From Calliopsis andreniformis (taxonomy: Eukaryota; Arthropoda; Insecta; Hymenoptera; Andrenidae), in contig NW_027480440.1 of the NCBI RefSeq assembly GCF_051401765.1, forward strand, positions 5,084,001 through 5,148,000: a stretch of DNA of 64,000 nucleotides. Direction: 5' to 3'. The notes below the pieces were generated by a model. It was not told the DNA's origin, ran no database searches, and saw only the letters and a program-made list of their open reading frames with translations. Shown piece after piece: positions 25,383-37,515 of this stretch. The position numbers were made by a program, and so were the translations under genes. The number at the start of each line of letters is the position of its first letter. Within the stretch, counting starts at the first letter, position 1.

Positions 25383-26630
25383 TCCTCAATCCTCAATCCT
25401 CAATCCTCAATCCTCAATCCTCAATCCTCAATACTCAATCTTCAGTCTTCAATCCTCAGTCCTCAATCTTCAATCCTCAATCCTCAATCCTCAATCCTCA
25501 ATCCTCAGTCATCAATCCTCAATCCCCAACCCTCAATCCTCATTCTCCAATCCTCAATCCCCAATCCTCAATCTGCAATCCTCAATACTCAATCCTCAAT
25601 CCTCAATCGTCAATCATCAATCCCCAATCCTCTATCATCAATCCTCAATCCTCAATCCTCAATCCTCAATCCTCAATCCTCAATCCTCAATCCTCAATCC
25701 TCAATACTCAATCTTCAGTCTTCAATCCTCAGTCCTCAATCTTCAATCCTCAATCCTCAATCCCCAATCTTCAATCCTCAATACTCAATCTTCAATCCCC
25801 AATCCTCAATCCTCGATCTTCAATCCTCAGTCATCAATCCTCAATCTTCAATACTCAATCCTCAATCCTCAATCCTCAATCGTCAATCCTCAATCCTCAT
25901 ACCTCAAACCTCAATCCTCAACCCTCAGTCCTCATCCTGCATCCTCAATCCTCAATTCTCAATCCTCAATCCTCAATCTTCAATCCTCAATACTCAATCC
26001 ACAATCCTCAATCCTCAGTCCTCAAACCTCAATTCCGAATCCTCAATCTTCATCCCTCAGTCCGCAACAATCAATTGTCATTCCTCAATCCTCAATAGAA
26101 TATCCTCAATTCACAGTTTTCAAAACTCAATCCCCAATCTTCAATCTTCAAATCTCAATCCACAAACGTCAATTCACATCACTCAACCCTCAACACTCAG
26201 TCCTCAGTCTTCAATGCTCAATCCTCAACCCTCAATCGTCAATCCTCAATTCCCAATCCTCGATCATCAATCCTCAATCCTCAATCCTCAATCGTCAATC
26301 CTCAATCCTCAATCCTCAATTCTCAATCTTCAATCCTCAGTACTCAATCTTCAATCCTCAATCCACAATTCTCAATCCTCAATCCTCAATCCTCAGTCCT
26401 CAATCCTCAATCCTCAATCCTCAATTGTCATTCCTCAAACCTCAATCCTCAACCCACAGTCCTCATCCCCAATTCTCAATTCTCAATCCTCAAACCTCAA
26501 TTCTCAATCTTCTATCCTCAATAATCAATCTAGAATCCTAGATCCTCAATCCCCAATCCTCAATCCTTAATCCTCAATCTTCAATCCTCAATCCCCAGTC
26601 CACAATCTTCAATCCTAAATGCTCAATCCT
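25378..26630. repeat. Further copy of part of P, then a B and X stretch
   Basis: 25378 to about 25926 repeats 332 to about 880 at offset 25046, making a fourth copy of that stretch after those at 0.3, 4.5 and 23.9 kb. It then changes to B/X sequence: a B left flank with CAACAATCAATTGTCATTCC near 26065, B anchor at 26098 and X module at 26529. This right part resembles the B/X part of the 3492-bp unit. Confidence 0.75.
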
Positions 26631-27360
26631 CAATCCTAAATCCTCAGTCCTCAATCCTCAATCCTCAATCCTCAAACCTCAATCCTCAACCGTCAGTCCT
26701 CGTCCTCAATTCTCAAACCTCAAGCCTCAATCCTCAATTTCAATCATCAATACCCAATCTTGTATCCTCAATCCTCAATCCTCAATCCTCAGTCCTCAAT
26801 CCTCAATATTCAACACAGAGCACTCAACCATCAATTCTCAATACTCAACCATCAATCCTCAATTCTCAATACTCAATAGAATATCCTGAATTCTCATGGT
26901 TCAATACTCAATCCACAATATTCAATAATCAAATCTCAATCCTCAAAAATCACTTCTCAACACTCTATCCTCAACACTCAGTACTCTCTCTTCAATCCTC
27001 CATCCTCAATCCTCAATCCTCAATCCTCAATCCTCAATCTTCAATCCTCAAAACTCAATCTTCAGTCTTCAATCCTCAATCCTCAATCCTCAATCCTCAA
27101 TCCGCAATCCTCAATCTTCAATCCTCAATACTCAATATTCAATCCTCAATCCTCAATCCTCAATCCTCAATTGTCATTCCTCAAACCTCAATCCTCAACC
27201 CTCAGTCCTCATCCCCAATTCTCAATTCTCGATCCTCAAACCTCAATTCTCAATCTTCTATCCTCAATAATCAATCTAGAATCCCAGATCCTCAATCCCC
27301 AATCCTCAATCCTTAATCCTCAATCTTCAATCCTCAATCCCCAGTCCTCAATCTTCAATC
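26630..27360. repeat. C1 anchor segment between two X modules (partner 45.2-45.96 kb)
   Basis: First appearance of class C in the window. The C1 anchor at 26879 reads TGAATTCTCATGGTTC, followed by ACAATATTCAATAATCAAAT and GTACTCTCTCTTCAATCC. X modules flank it at 26529 and 27285. The segment matches about 45.0-45.96 kb at offsets 18600 and then 18599 (C1 at 45478, X at 45129 and 45884). Several short units are present, such as a 6-bp unit at TCAATTTCAATC near 26733. Confidence 0.75.
26800..27000. repeat. Exemplar of the C anchor module
   Basis: Left flank TATTCAACACAGAGCAC and two CAACCATCAAT phrases; anchor at 26879; right side TCATGGTTCAATACTCAATC, ACAATATTCAATAATCAAAT, CTCAATCCTCAAAAATCAC, and TACTCTCTCTTC. 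C2 carries CATGTTTCAATA and C3 CACGGTTCAATAC in place of CATGGTTC. The CTCTCTCTTC dinucleotide-like stretch is specific to class C. Like A, it keeps GAATTC in the core. Confidence 0.8.
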
Positions 27361-28866
27361 CTCAATCCTCAATCCTCAATCATCAATCCTCAATACTCAA
27401 TCTTCAATCGTCAAACCTCAATTCTCAATCCTCAATACTCAATCCTCAATCCTCAATCCTCAACACTCAATCCTCATTCTTCAATCCTCAATACCCAATC
27501 CTCAATCTTCAATCGTCAATCCTCAATCCTCAATTCCCAATCCTCAATCATTAATCCTCAGACCTCAAACATCAATAGTCAACCCTCAGTCAACGTCCTA
27601 AATCCACAACCCTCAATCCTCAATCCTCAATCTTCAATCCTCAATCCTCAATCCTCAATCCTCAATCCTCAAGCCTCAATCCTCAGTCCTCAAACCTCAA
27701 TCCTGAATCCTCAATCCTGAATCCTCAATCTTCAGCCCTCAGTCCTCTACAATCAGCTGTCTATCCTCAATCCTCAATAGAATATCATCAATTCACAGTT
27801 TTCATTACTCAATGCTCAATCTGCAATCTTCAAATCGCTGTCCTCAAACATCAATTCTGATCACTGAACCCTCAACACTCAGTCCCCAATCCTCAATCCT
27901 CAATCCTCAAACCTCAATCCTCAACCGTCAGTCCTCGTCATCAATCATCAACACTCAATCCTCAATCCTCAATCTTCAATCATCAATACTCAATCTTCAA
28001 TCCTCAGTCCTCAATCCTCAATCCTCAATCCTCAATATTCAACACACAACCCTCAACCATCAATCCTCAATGCTCAACCACCAATACTCAATACTCAATA
28101 CGCAATAGAATATCCTGAATTCTCATGTTTCAATCCTCAGTCCTCAATATTCAACACACAACCCTCAACCTTCAATCCTCAATACTCAACCATCAATCCT
28201 CAATTCTCAATACTCAATAGAATATCTTGAATTCTCAGTTTTCAATACTCAATCCTCAATCTTCTATCTTCAAGTCTCCATCCACAAACATCAATACTCA
28301 TCACTCAACCCTCAACACTCAGTCCTCAATCTTCAATCCTCAATCCTCAATACTCAATCCTCAGTCCTCAGTCCTCAATCTTCAATACTCAATCCTCAAT
28401 CCTAAAATCCTCAATCCTCAATATTCAACACACAACCCTCAACCACCAATCCTCAGTACTCAACCATCAATGCTCAATTCTCAACACACAATAGAATATC
28501 CTGAATTCTCAGCTTTGAATACTCAATCCTCAATCTTCAATCTTCAAGTCTCCATCCACAAACATCTATCCTCATCACTCAACCCTCAACACTCAGTCCT
28601 CAATCTTCAATCCTCAATCCTCAATCCTCAATCTTCAATCCTCAATCCTCAATCTTCAATCCTAAATACTCAATCTTCAGTCTTCAATCCTCAATCCTCA
28701 ATCCTCAATCCTCAATCCGCAATCCTGAATCTTCAATCCTCAATACTCAATCTTCAATACTCAATCCTTAATCCTAAAATCCTCAATCCTCAATATTCAA
28801 CACACAACCCTCAACCACCAATCCTCAGTACTCAACCATCAATGCTCAATTCTCAATAATCAATAG
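27360..28866. repeat. B2-C2-A2-A1 anchor string, copy 1 (partner 35.5-37.5 kb)
   Basis: Anchors: B2 27780 (AATATCATCAATTCACAG), C2 28108, A2 28220 (with TATCTTGAATTC), A1 28494, and a chimeric anchor at 28866. 27360-28220 matches 35518-36378 (offset 8158); 28220-28866 matches 36869-37515 (offset 8649). The partner therefore has 491 bp more, containing one additional A2/A1 pair. The pair spacing of 112 bp between C2 and A2 (16 heptamers) recurs at 31901, 36266 and 43742. Confidence 0.8.
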
Positions 28867-31090
28867 AATATCCTGAATTCTCATGTTTCAATATTCAATC
28901 CACAATATTCAATAATCAAATCTCAATCCTCAAACATCAATTCTCAACACTCAATCCTCAACGCTCAGTCCTCTCTCTTCAATCTTCAATACTCTATCCT
29001 CAATCCTCAATCCTCAATCTTCAATCCTCAGTCCCCAATCCTCAATCTTCTATCCTCAATACTCAATCCTCAATCCACAATCCTCAATCCTCAATCTTCA
29101 ATCCTCAATACTCAATCTTCAATCCTCAATCCTCAATCCTCAATCCTCAATCATCGATCCTCAATCATCAATCCTCAATCTTCAATACTCAATCCTCAAT
29201 CCTCAATCCTCAATCCTCAATACTGAACCATCAATCCTCAATTCCCAATACTCAATAGAATATCCTGAATTCTCAGGATTCTCTACTCAAACCTCAGTCC
29301 TCAACCCTCAGCCCTCATCCTCAACCCTCAATCGACAATCCGCAATCCTCAATCTTCAAACCTCAAAACTCAATCTTCAATCCTCAATCCTCAGTCCTCA
29401 AACCTCAATCCTCAATCCACAATCCTCAATCCTCAATCTTCAATCCTCAATATTCAATCTTCAATCCTCAATCCTCAATCCTCAATCCTCAATCATCAAT
29501 CCTCAATCATCAATCCTCAATCTTCAATACTCAATCCTCAATACTCAACCGTCAATCCTCAGTCCTCAAACCTCAATCCCGAATCCTCAATCCTGAATCC
29601 TCAATCTTTAGCCCTCAGTCCTCAAAAATTAATTGTCAATCCTCAATCATCAATAGAATATCCTCAATTCACTGTTTCCAATACTCAATCCCCATTCTTC
29701 AATCATCAAATCTCAATCCACAAACATCATTTCTCATCACTCAACCATCAATACTCAGTCCTCAATGTTCAATCCTCAATACTCAATCCTCAATCTTCAA
29801 CCCTCAATACTCAACCCTCAACACTCAGTCCTCAATCTTCAATCCTCAATCCTCTAATCCTCAATCTTCAATCCTCAATACTCAATCTTCAATCCCCAAT
29901 CCTCAATCCTTATTCCTCAATCCTCATTCTTCAATCCTCAATACCCAATCCTCAATCTTCAATTCTCAATCCTCAATCCTCACTTCTCATTTCTCAATAC
30001 TCGGTCCTCAGTCCTCAAATAACAATCCTCAACCCTCAGCCCTCATCCTCAATCCTCAATCCTCAATCTTCAATCCTCAATCCTCAATCCTCAAGCCTCA
30101 ATCCTCAATCCTCAATCCTCAGTCCTCAAACATCAATCCTGAATCCTCAATCCTGAATCCTCAATCTTCAGACCTCATACCTCAAAAATCAGTATTCAAT
30201 CCTCAATCCTCAATAGAATATCATCAATTCACAGTTTTCAATGCTCAATACTCAATCTGCAATCTTCAGATCTCAATCCACAAACATCAATTCTCATCAC
30301 TCAACCCTCAACACTCAGTACCCAACCCTCAATATTCAATCCTCAATCCTCAATCCTCAATCCTCAATCCTCAATCTTCAATCCTCAATACTCAATCTTC
30401 AATCCTCAAACCTCAATCCTCAATACTCTATCCCCAATCGTCAGTCTTCAATCCTCGATACTCAACCTTTAATCCTCAATACTCAAACCTCAATCCTGAA
30501 TCCTCATCCTTCAATCCTCAATACCCACTCCTCAATCTTCAATCCTCAATCCTAAATCCTCAATTCTCAATCCTCAATCCTCCGCCCTCAGTCCTCAAAC
30601 CTCAATCCTCAACCCTCAGCCCTCATCCTCAATCCTCAATCGACAATCCGCAATCCTCAATTTTCAATCCTCAAAACTCAATCTTCAATCCTCCATCCTC
30701 AGTCCTCAAACCTGAATCCTGAATCCTGAATCCTGAGTCCTCAATCTTCAGCCCTCAGTCCTCAACAATCAGTAGTCAATCCTTAATCCTCAATAGAATA
30801 TCCTCAATTCACAGCTTTCAACACTCAATACTCAATCTGCAATCTTCCAACCTCTATCAACAAACTTCAATTGTCATCACTCAACCCTCAACACTCAGTC
30901 CTCAATGTTCAATCCTCAATCCTCAATTCTCAATCTTCAATCCTCAATACTGAACCTTCAATCGTCAATCCTCAATCCTCAATCCTCAATCCTCAATCCT
31001 CAATCTTCAATCCTCAGTCCCCAATCCTCAATCTTCTATCCTCAATACTCAATCCTCATTCCACAATCCTCAATCCTCAATCTTCAATCC
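28861..31090. repeat. C2-D-B3-B2-B string, copy 1 (partner 38723-40952)
   Basis: Matches 38723-40952 at a constant offset of 9862 bp over 2.2 kb. Anchors: C2 28866, D 29258, B3 29656, B2 30216, B 30796, with spacings 392, 398, 560 and 580. Differences are few, for example CTCTATCAACAAAC near 30853 against CTCTATCCACAAAC. 560 is 80 heptamers; 398 and 580 are each one base short of a multiple of seven, explained by the 6-bp unit TCATCC in CCTCATCCTC. Similarity ends near 31090. Confidence 0.85.
29220..29345. repeat. Exemplar of the D anchor module
   Basis: Left flank CAATTCCCAATACTCAATAG; anchor at 29258; right side TGAATTCTCAGGATTCTC, then TACTCAAACCTCAGTCC, CAACCCTCAGCCCTCATCC and CAATCGACAATCCGCAATCC. 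The 6-bp unit TCATCC lies in this right flank. D is found only in the right 35 kb of the window: 29258, 34393, 39120, 41106, 42364, 52539, 56627, 56969, 58921 and 60340. Three of these carry GCATATCC in place of GAATATCC (34393, 41106, 42364). Confidence 0.8.
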
Positions 31091-32010
31091 ACAATACTCA
31101 ACCTTCAATGCTCATTCCTCAATCCTCAATCCTCAATTCTCAATCCTCAATTGTCAGTCTTCAATCCTCAATACTCAATCATCAATCCTCAATCCTCAAT
31201 CCTCAATCCTCATTCTTCAGTCCTCAATACCCAATCCTCAATATTCAATCCTCAATCCTCAATCCTCAATCCTCAATCCTCAATCCTCAATATTCAACAC
31301 ACAGCCCTCAACCATCAATTCTCAATACTCAACCATCAATCCTCAATTCCCAATACTCAATAGAATATCCTGAATTCTCATGGTTCAATACTCAATCCAC
31401 AATATTCAATAATCAAATCTCAATGCTCAAACATCACTTCTCAGCACTCTATCCTCAACACTCAGTACTCTCTCTTCAATTCTCCATCCTCAATCCTCAA
31501 TCCTCAATCCTCAATCTTCAATCTTCAATCCACAGTACTCAATCTACAATCTTCAATCCTCCATTCTCAATCCTCAATCCTCAATCCGCAATCCATAATC
31601 CTCAATCTTCAATCCTCAATTACCAGTCCTCAACCTTCAATCCTCAATGCTCAATCGTCAATCCTCAATCCTCAGTCCTCAATCCTCAATCCTCAATCCT
31701 CAAACCTCAATCCTCAACCGTCAGTCCTCGTCATCAATCATCAACACTCAATCCTCAATCCTCAATCTTCAATCATCAATACTCAATCTTCAATCCTCAG
31801 TCCTCAATCCTCAATCCTCAATCCTCAATATTCAACACACAACCCTCAACCATCAATCCTCAATACTCAACCACCAATACTCAATTCTCAATACGCAATA
31901 GAATATCCTGAATTCTCATGTTTCAATCCTCAGTCCTCAATATTCAACACACAACCCTCAACCTTCAATCCTCAATACTCAACCATCAATCCTCAATTCT
32001 CAATACTCAA
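31091..32010. repeat. C1-C2 segment
   Basis: Anchors: C1 31363 and C2 31901. 31616-31900 (from CAATTACCAGTCCTCAACC to CAATACGCAATAG) matches 38446-38727 at offset about 6827, and a further copy lies near 51860-52146. The segment holds the 6-bp unit TCGTCA within GTCCTCGTCATC near 31725. Left of 31360 it shows ordinary heptamers with no close partner in the window. Confidence 0.7.
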
Positions 32011-33100
32011 TAGAATATACTCAATTCTCAGTTTTCAATACTCAATCCTCAATCTTCTATCTTCAAGTCTCCATCTACAAACATCAATACTCATCACTCA
32101 ACCCTCAACACTCAGTCCTCAATCTTCAATCCTCAATCCTCAATACTCAATCCTCAGTCCTCAGTCCTCAATCTTCAATACTCAATCCTCAATCCTAAAA
32201 TCCTCAATCCTCAATATTCAACACACAACCTCAACCACCAATCCTCAGTACACAACCATCAATGCTCAATTCTCAATACTCAATAGAATATCCTGAATTC
32301 TCAGCTTTGAATACTCAATCCTCAATCTTCAAACTTCAAGTCTCCATCCACAAACATCTATTCTCATCACTCAACCCTCAACACTCAGTCCTCAATCTTC
32401 AATCCTCAATCCTCAGTCCTGAAATCCTCAATCCTCAATATTCAACACACAACCCTCAACCTTCAATCCTCAATACTCAACCATCAATCCTCAATTCTCA
32501 ATACTCAATAGAATATCCTGAATTCTCAGTTTTCAAAACTCAATCCTCAATCTTCTATCTTCAAGTCTCCATCCACAAACATCAATACTCATCACTCAAC
32601 CCTCAACACTCAGTCCTCAATCTTCAATCCTCAATCCTCAATACTCAATCCTCAGTCCTCAGTCCTCAATCTTCAATACTCAATCCTCAATCCTAAAATC
32701 CTCAATCCTCAATATTCAACACACAACCCTCAACCACGAATCCTCAGTACTCAACCATCAATGCTCAATTCTCAATACTCCATAGAATATCCTGAATTCT
32801 CAGCTTTGAATACTCAATCCTCAATCTTCAATCTTCAAGTCTCCATCCACAAACATCTATTCTCATCACTCAACCATCAACACTCAGTCCTCAATCTTCA
32901 ATCCTGAATCCTCAATCCCTAATCCTCAATGTTCAATCCTCAATACTCAATCTTCAATCCTCAATCCTCAATCCTCAATCCACAATCTACAATCCTCAAT
33001 ACTCTATCTTCAATCCTCAATACTCAATCTTCAATCCCCAATCCTCAATCCTTATTCCTCAATCCTCATTCTTCAATCCTCAATACCCAATCCTCAATCT
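32011..33100. repeat. Run of four A anchors
   Basis: Anchors: A2 32013, A1 32286, A2 32511, A1 32785, spacings 273, 225 and 274. Together with C2 at 31901 this is the same ordered string, with nearly the same spacings, as 36266-37143 and 43742-44626. The A2 at 32013 has AATATACTCAATTC, which loses GAATTC. After the last anchor there is a phrase with CAATCTACAATCCTCAATAC also seen near 70, 1590 and 4220. Confidence 0.78.
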
Positions 33101-35671
33101 TCAATCCTCAATCCTCAATCCTCACTTCTCATTTCTCAATACTCGGTCCTCAGTCCTCAAATCACAATCCTCAAACCTCAGCCCTCATCCTCAATCCTCA
33201 ATCCTCAATCTTCAATCCTCAATCCTCAATCCTCAAGCCTCAATCCTCAATCCTCAATCCTCAGTCCTCAAACATCAATCCTGAATACTCAATCCTGAAT
33301 CCTCAATCTTCAGACCTCAGACCTCAACAATCAGTATTCAATCCTCAATCCTCAATAGAATATCATCAATTCACAGTTTTCAATGCTTAATACTCAATCT
33401 GCAATCTTCAGATCTCAATCCACAAACATCAATTCTCATCACTCAACCCTCAACACTCAGTACCCAATCCTCAATATTCAATCCCCAATCCTCAATCCTC
33501 AATCCTCAATCCTCAACCTTCAATCCTCAATACTCAATCTTCAATCCTCAATCCTCAATCCTCAATACTCTATCTTCAATCGTCAGTCTTCAATCCTCAA
33601 TACTCAACCTTTAATCCTCAATACTCAAACCTCAATCCTCAATCCTCATCCTTCAATCCTCAATACACACTCCTCAATCTTCAATCCTCAATCCTAAATC
33701 CTCAATTCTCAATCCTCAATCCTCCGCCCTCAGTCCTCAAACCTCAATCCTCAACCCTCAGCCCTCATCCTCAATCCTCAATCCTCAATCGACAATCTGC
33801 AATCCTCAATCTTCAATCCTCAAAACTCAATCTTCAATCCTCCATCCTCAGTCCTCAAACCTGAATCCTGAATCCTAAATCCTGAGTCCACAATCTTCAG
33901 CCCTCAGTCCTCAACAATCAGTAGTCAATCCTCAATCCTCAATAGAATATCCTCAATTCACAGATTTCAACACTCAATACTCAATCTGCAATCTTCAAAC
34001 CTCTATCCACAAACTTCAATTGTCATCACTCAACCCTCAACACTCAGTCCTCAATGTTCAATCCTCAATCCTCAATTCTCAATCTTCAATCCTCAATACT
34101 GAACCTTCAATCGTCAATCCTCAATCCTCAATCCTCAATCCTCAATCCTCAATCTTCAATCCTCAGTCCCCAATCCTCAATCTTCTATCCTCAATACTCA
34201 ATCCTCAATCCAGAATCCTCAATCCTCAATCTTCAATCCTCAATACTCAATCTTCAATCACCAATCCTCAATCCTCAATCCTCAATCATCGATCCTCAAT
34301 CATCAATCCTCAATCTTCAATACTCAATCCTCAATCCTCAATCCTCAATCATCAATACTCAACCATCAATCCTCAATTCCCAATACTCAATAGCATATCC
34401 TGAATTCTCAGGATTCTCTACTCAAACCTCGGTCCTCAACCCTCAGCCCTCATCCTCAATCCTCAATCGACAATCCGCAATCCTCAATCTTGAATCCTCA
34501 AAACTCAATCTTCAATCCTCAATCCTCAGTCCTCAAACCTCAATCCTCAATCCACAATCCTCAATCCTCAATCGTCAATCCTCAATATTCAATCTTCAAT
34601 CCTCAATGCTCAAACCTCAATCCTCAATCATCAATCCTCAATCATCAATCCTCAATCTTCAATACTCAATCCTCAATACTCAACCGTCAATTCTCAGTCC
34701 TCAAACCTCAATCCCGAATCCTCAATCCTGAATCCTCAATCTTCAGCCCTCAGTCCGCAAAAATTAATTGTCAATCCTCAATCATCAATAGAAAATCCTC
34801 AATTCACTGTTTCCAATACTCAATCCCCATTCTTCAATCATCAAATCTCAATCCACAAACATCAATTCTCATCACTCAACCATCAACACTCAGTCCTCAA
34901 TGTTCAATCCTCAATCCTCAATCCTCAATCTTCAACCCTCAATACTCAATCCTCAATCCTCAAGCCTCAATTCTCAATCCTCAGTACTCAATCCTCAATC
35001 GTCAATACTCAATCTCCAATCCTCAATCTTCAATCCTCAATCCTCAAGCCTCAATCCTCAATCCTCAATATTCAACACACAACCCTCAACCATCAATCCT
35101 CAATTCTCAATACTCAATAGAATATCCTGAATTCTCACGGTTCAATACTCAATCCACAAAACTCAATAATCAAATCTCAATCCCCAAACATCAATTCTCA
35201 ACACTCAATCCTCAATACTCAGTCCTCTCTCTCCAATCCTCCATCCTCAATCCTCAATCTTCAAGCGTCAATCCTCAATCCTCAATCCTCAAACCTCAAT
35301 CCTCAGTCCTCAAACCTCTATCCGGATTCCTCAATACTGAATCCTCAATCTTCAGCCGTCGGTCCTCAACAATCAATTGTAAATCGTCAATCCTCAATAG
35401 AATATCCTCAATTCACAGTTTTCAATACTCAATCCCCATTCTTCAATCTTCAAATCTCAATCCACAAACATCAATTCTCATCACTCAGCCCTCAACACTC
35501 AGTCCTCAATCTTCAATCCTCAATCCTCAATCCTCAATCTTCAATCCTCAATACTCAATCTTCAATCGTCAAACCTCAATTCTCAATCCTCAATACTCAA
35601 TCCTCAATCCTCAATCCTCAACACTCAATCCTCATTCTTCAATCCTCAATACCCAATCCTCAATCTTCAAT
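33101..35671. repeat. Higher-order string B2-B-D-B3-C3-B, copy 1
   Basis: Anchors: B2 33358, B 33945, D 34393, B3 34791, C3 35120, B 35400 (spacings 587, 448, 398, 329, 280). The matching string at 41336-43364 has spacings 580, 448, 391, 329, 280, so the two differ by whole heptamers only; the offset steps from 7978 to 7971 to 7964. Copies with the same B3-C3-B spacing (329, 280) lie at 52937-53546 and 57291-57900. Similarity to the 41-43 kb copy stops at 35671/43635. Confidence 0.85.
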
Positions 35672-36159
35672 CGTCAATCCTCAATCCTCAATTCCCAATC
35701 CTCAATCATTAATCCTCAGACCTCAAACATCAATAGTCAACCCTCAGTCAACGTCCTAAATCCACAACCCTCAATCCTCAATCCTCAATCTTCAATCCTC
35801 AATCCTCAATCCTCAATCCTCAATCCTCAAGTCTCAATCCTCAGTCCTCAAACCTCAATCCTGAATCCTCAATCCTGAATCCTCAATCTTCAGCCCTCAG
35901 TCCTCTACAATCAGCTGTCTATCCTCAATCCTCAATAGAATATCATCAATTCACAGTTTTCATTACTCAATGCTCAATCTGCAATCTTCAAATCGCTGTC
36001 CTCAAACATCAATTCTGATCACTGAACCCTCAACACTCAGTCCCCAATCCTCAATCCTCAATCCTCAAACCTCAATCCTCAACCGTCAGTCCTCGTCATC
36101 AATCATCAACACTCAATCCTCAATCCTCAATCTTCAATCATCAATACTCAATGTTCAAT
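35672..36159. repeat. 488-bp segment absent from the 43.6-kb copy
   Basis: The offset between this copy and the 41-44 kb copy is 7964 bp up to about 35671 and 7476 bp from about 36160 on, so about 488 bp present here are missing at 43635. The segment carries the B2 anchor at 35938 and the left flank CTACAATCAGCTGTCTATCC. It is also present at 27514-28000 (offset 8158), which suggests a deletion in the 43.6-kb copy rather than an insertion here. Confidence 0.75.
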
Positions 36160-37515
36160 CCTCAGTCCTCAATCCTCAATCCTCAATCCTCAATATTCAA
36201 CACACAACCCTCAACCATCAATCCTCAATGCTCAACCACCAATACTCAATACTCAATACGCAATAGAATATCCTGAATTCTCATGTTTCAATCCTCAGTC
36301 CTCAATATTCAACACACAACCCTCAACCTTCAATCCTCAATACTCAACCATCAATCCTCAATTCTCAATACTCAATAGAATATCCTGAATTATCAGTTTT
36401 CAATACTCAATCGTCAATCTTCTATCTTCAAGTCTCCATCTACAAACATCAATACTCATCACTCAACCCTCAACACTCAGTCCTCAAACTTCAATCCTCA
36501 ATCCTCAATACTCAATCCTCAGTCCTCAGTCCTCAATCTTCAATACTCAATCCTCAATCCTAAAATCCTCAATCCTCAATATTCAACACACAACCTCAAC
36601 CACCAATCCTCAGTACATAACCATCAATGCTCAATTCTCAATACTCAATAGAATATCCTGAATTCTCAGCTTTGAATACTCAATCCTCAATCTTCAAACT
36701 TCAAGTCTCCATCCACAAACATCTATTCTCATCACTCAACCCTCAACACTCAGTCCTCAATCTTCAATCCTCAATCCTGAAATCCTCAATCCTCAATATT
36801 CAACACACAACCCTCAACCTTCAATCCTCAATACTCAACCATCAATCCTCAATTCTCAATACTCAATAGAATATCTTGAATTCTCAGTTTTCAATACTCA
36901 ATCCTCAATCTTCTATCTTCAAGTCTCCATCCACAAACATCAATACTCATCACTCAACCCTCAACACTCAGTCCTCAATCTTCAATCCTCAATCCTCAAT
37001 ACTCAATCCTCAGTCCTCAGTCCTCAATCTTCAATACTCAATCCTCAATCCTAAAATCCTCAATCCTCAATATTCAACACACAACCCTCAACCACCAATC
37101 CTCAGTACTCAACCATCAATGCTCAATTCTCAACACACAATAGAATATCCTGAATTCTCAGCTTTGAATACTCAATCCTCAATCTTCAATCTTCAAGTCT
37201 CCATCCACAAACATCTATCCTCATCACTCAACCCTCAACACTCAGTCCTCAATCTTCAATCCTCAATCCTCAATCCTCAATCTTCAATCCTCAATCCTCA
37301 ATCTTCAATCCTAAATACTCAATCTTCAGTCTTCAATCCTCAATCCTCAATCCTCAATCCTCAATCCGCAATCCTGAATCTTCAATCCTCAATACTCAAT
37401 CTTCAATACTCAATCCTTAATCCTAAAATCCTCAATCCTCAATATTCAACACACAACCCTCAACCACCAATCCTCAGTACTCAACCATCAATGCTCAATT
37501 CTCAATAATCAATAG
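36160..37515. repeat. C2-A2-A1-A2-A1-A1 anchor string
   Basis: Anchors: C2 36266, A2 36378, A1 36651, A2 36869, A1 37143, A1 37515. 36160-36780 matches 43636-44256 (offset 7476), and 36869-37143 matches 44352-44626 (offset 7483). The triple 36869, 37143, 37515 (spacings 274 and 372) recurs at 28220, 47210 and 50165. The A2 at 36378 has TGAATTATC, a lost GAATTC that is shared with 43854, so the change predates the duplication. Confidence 0.8.
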
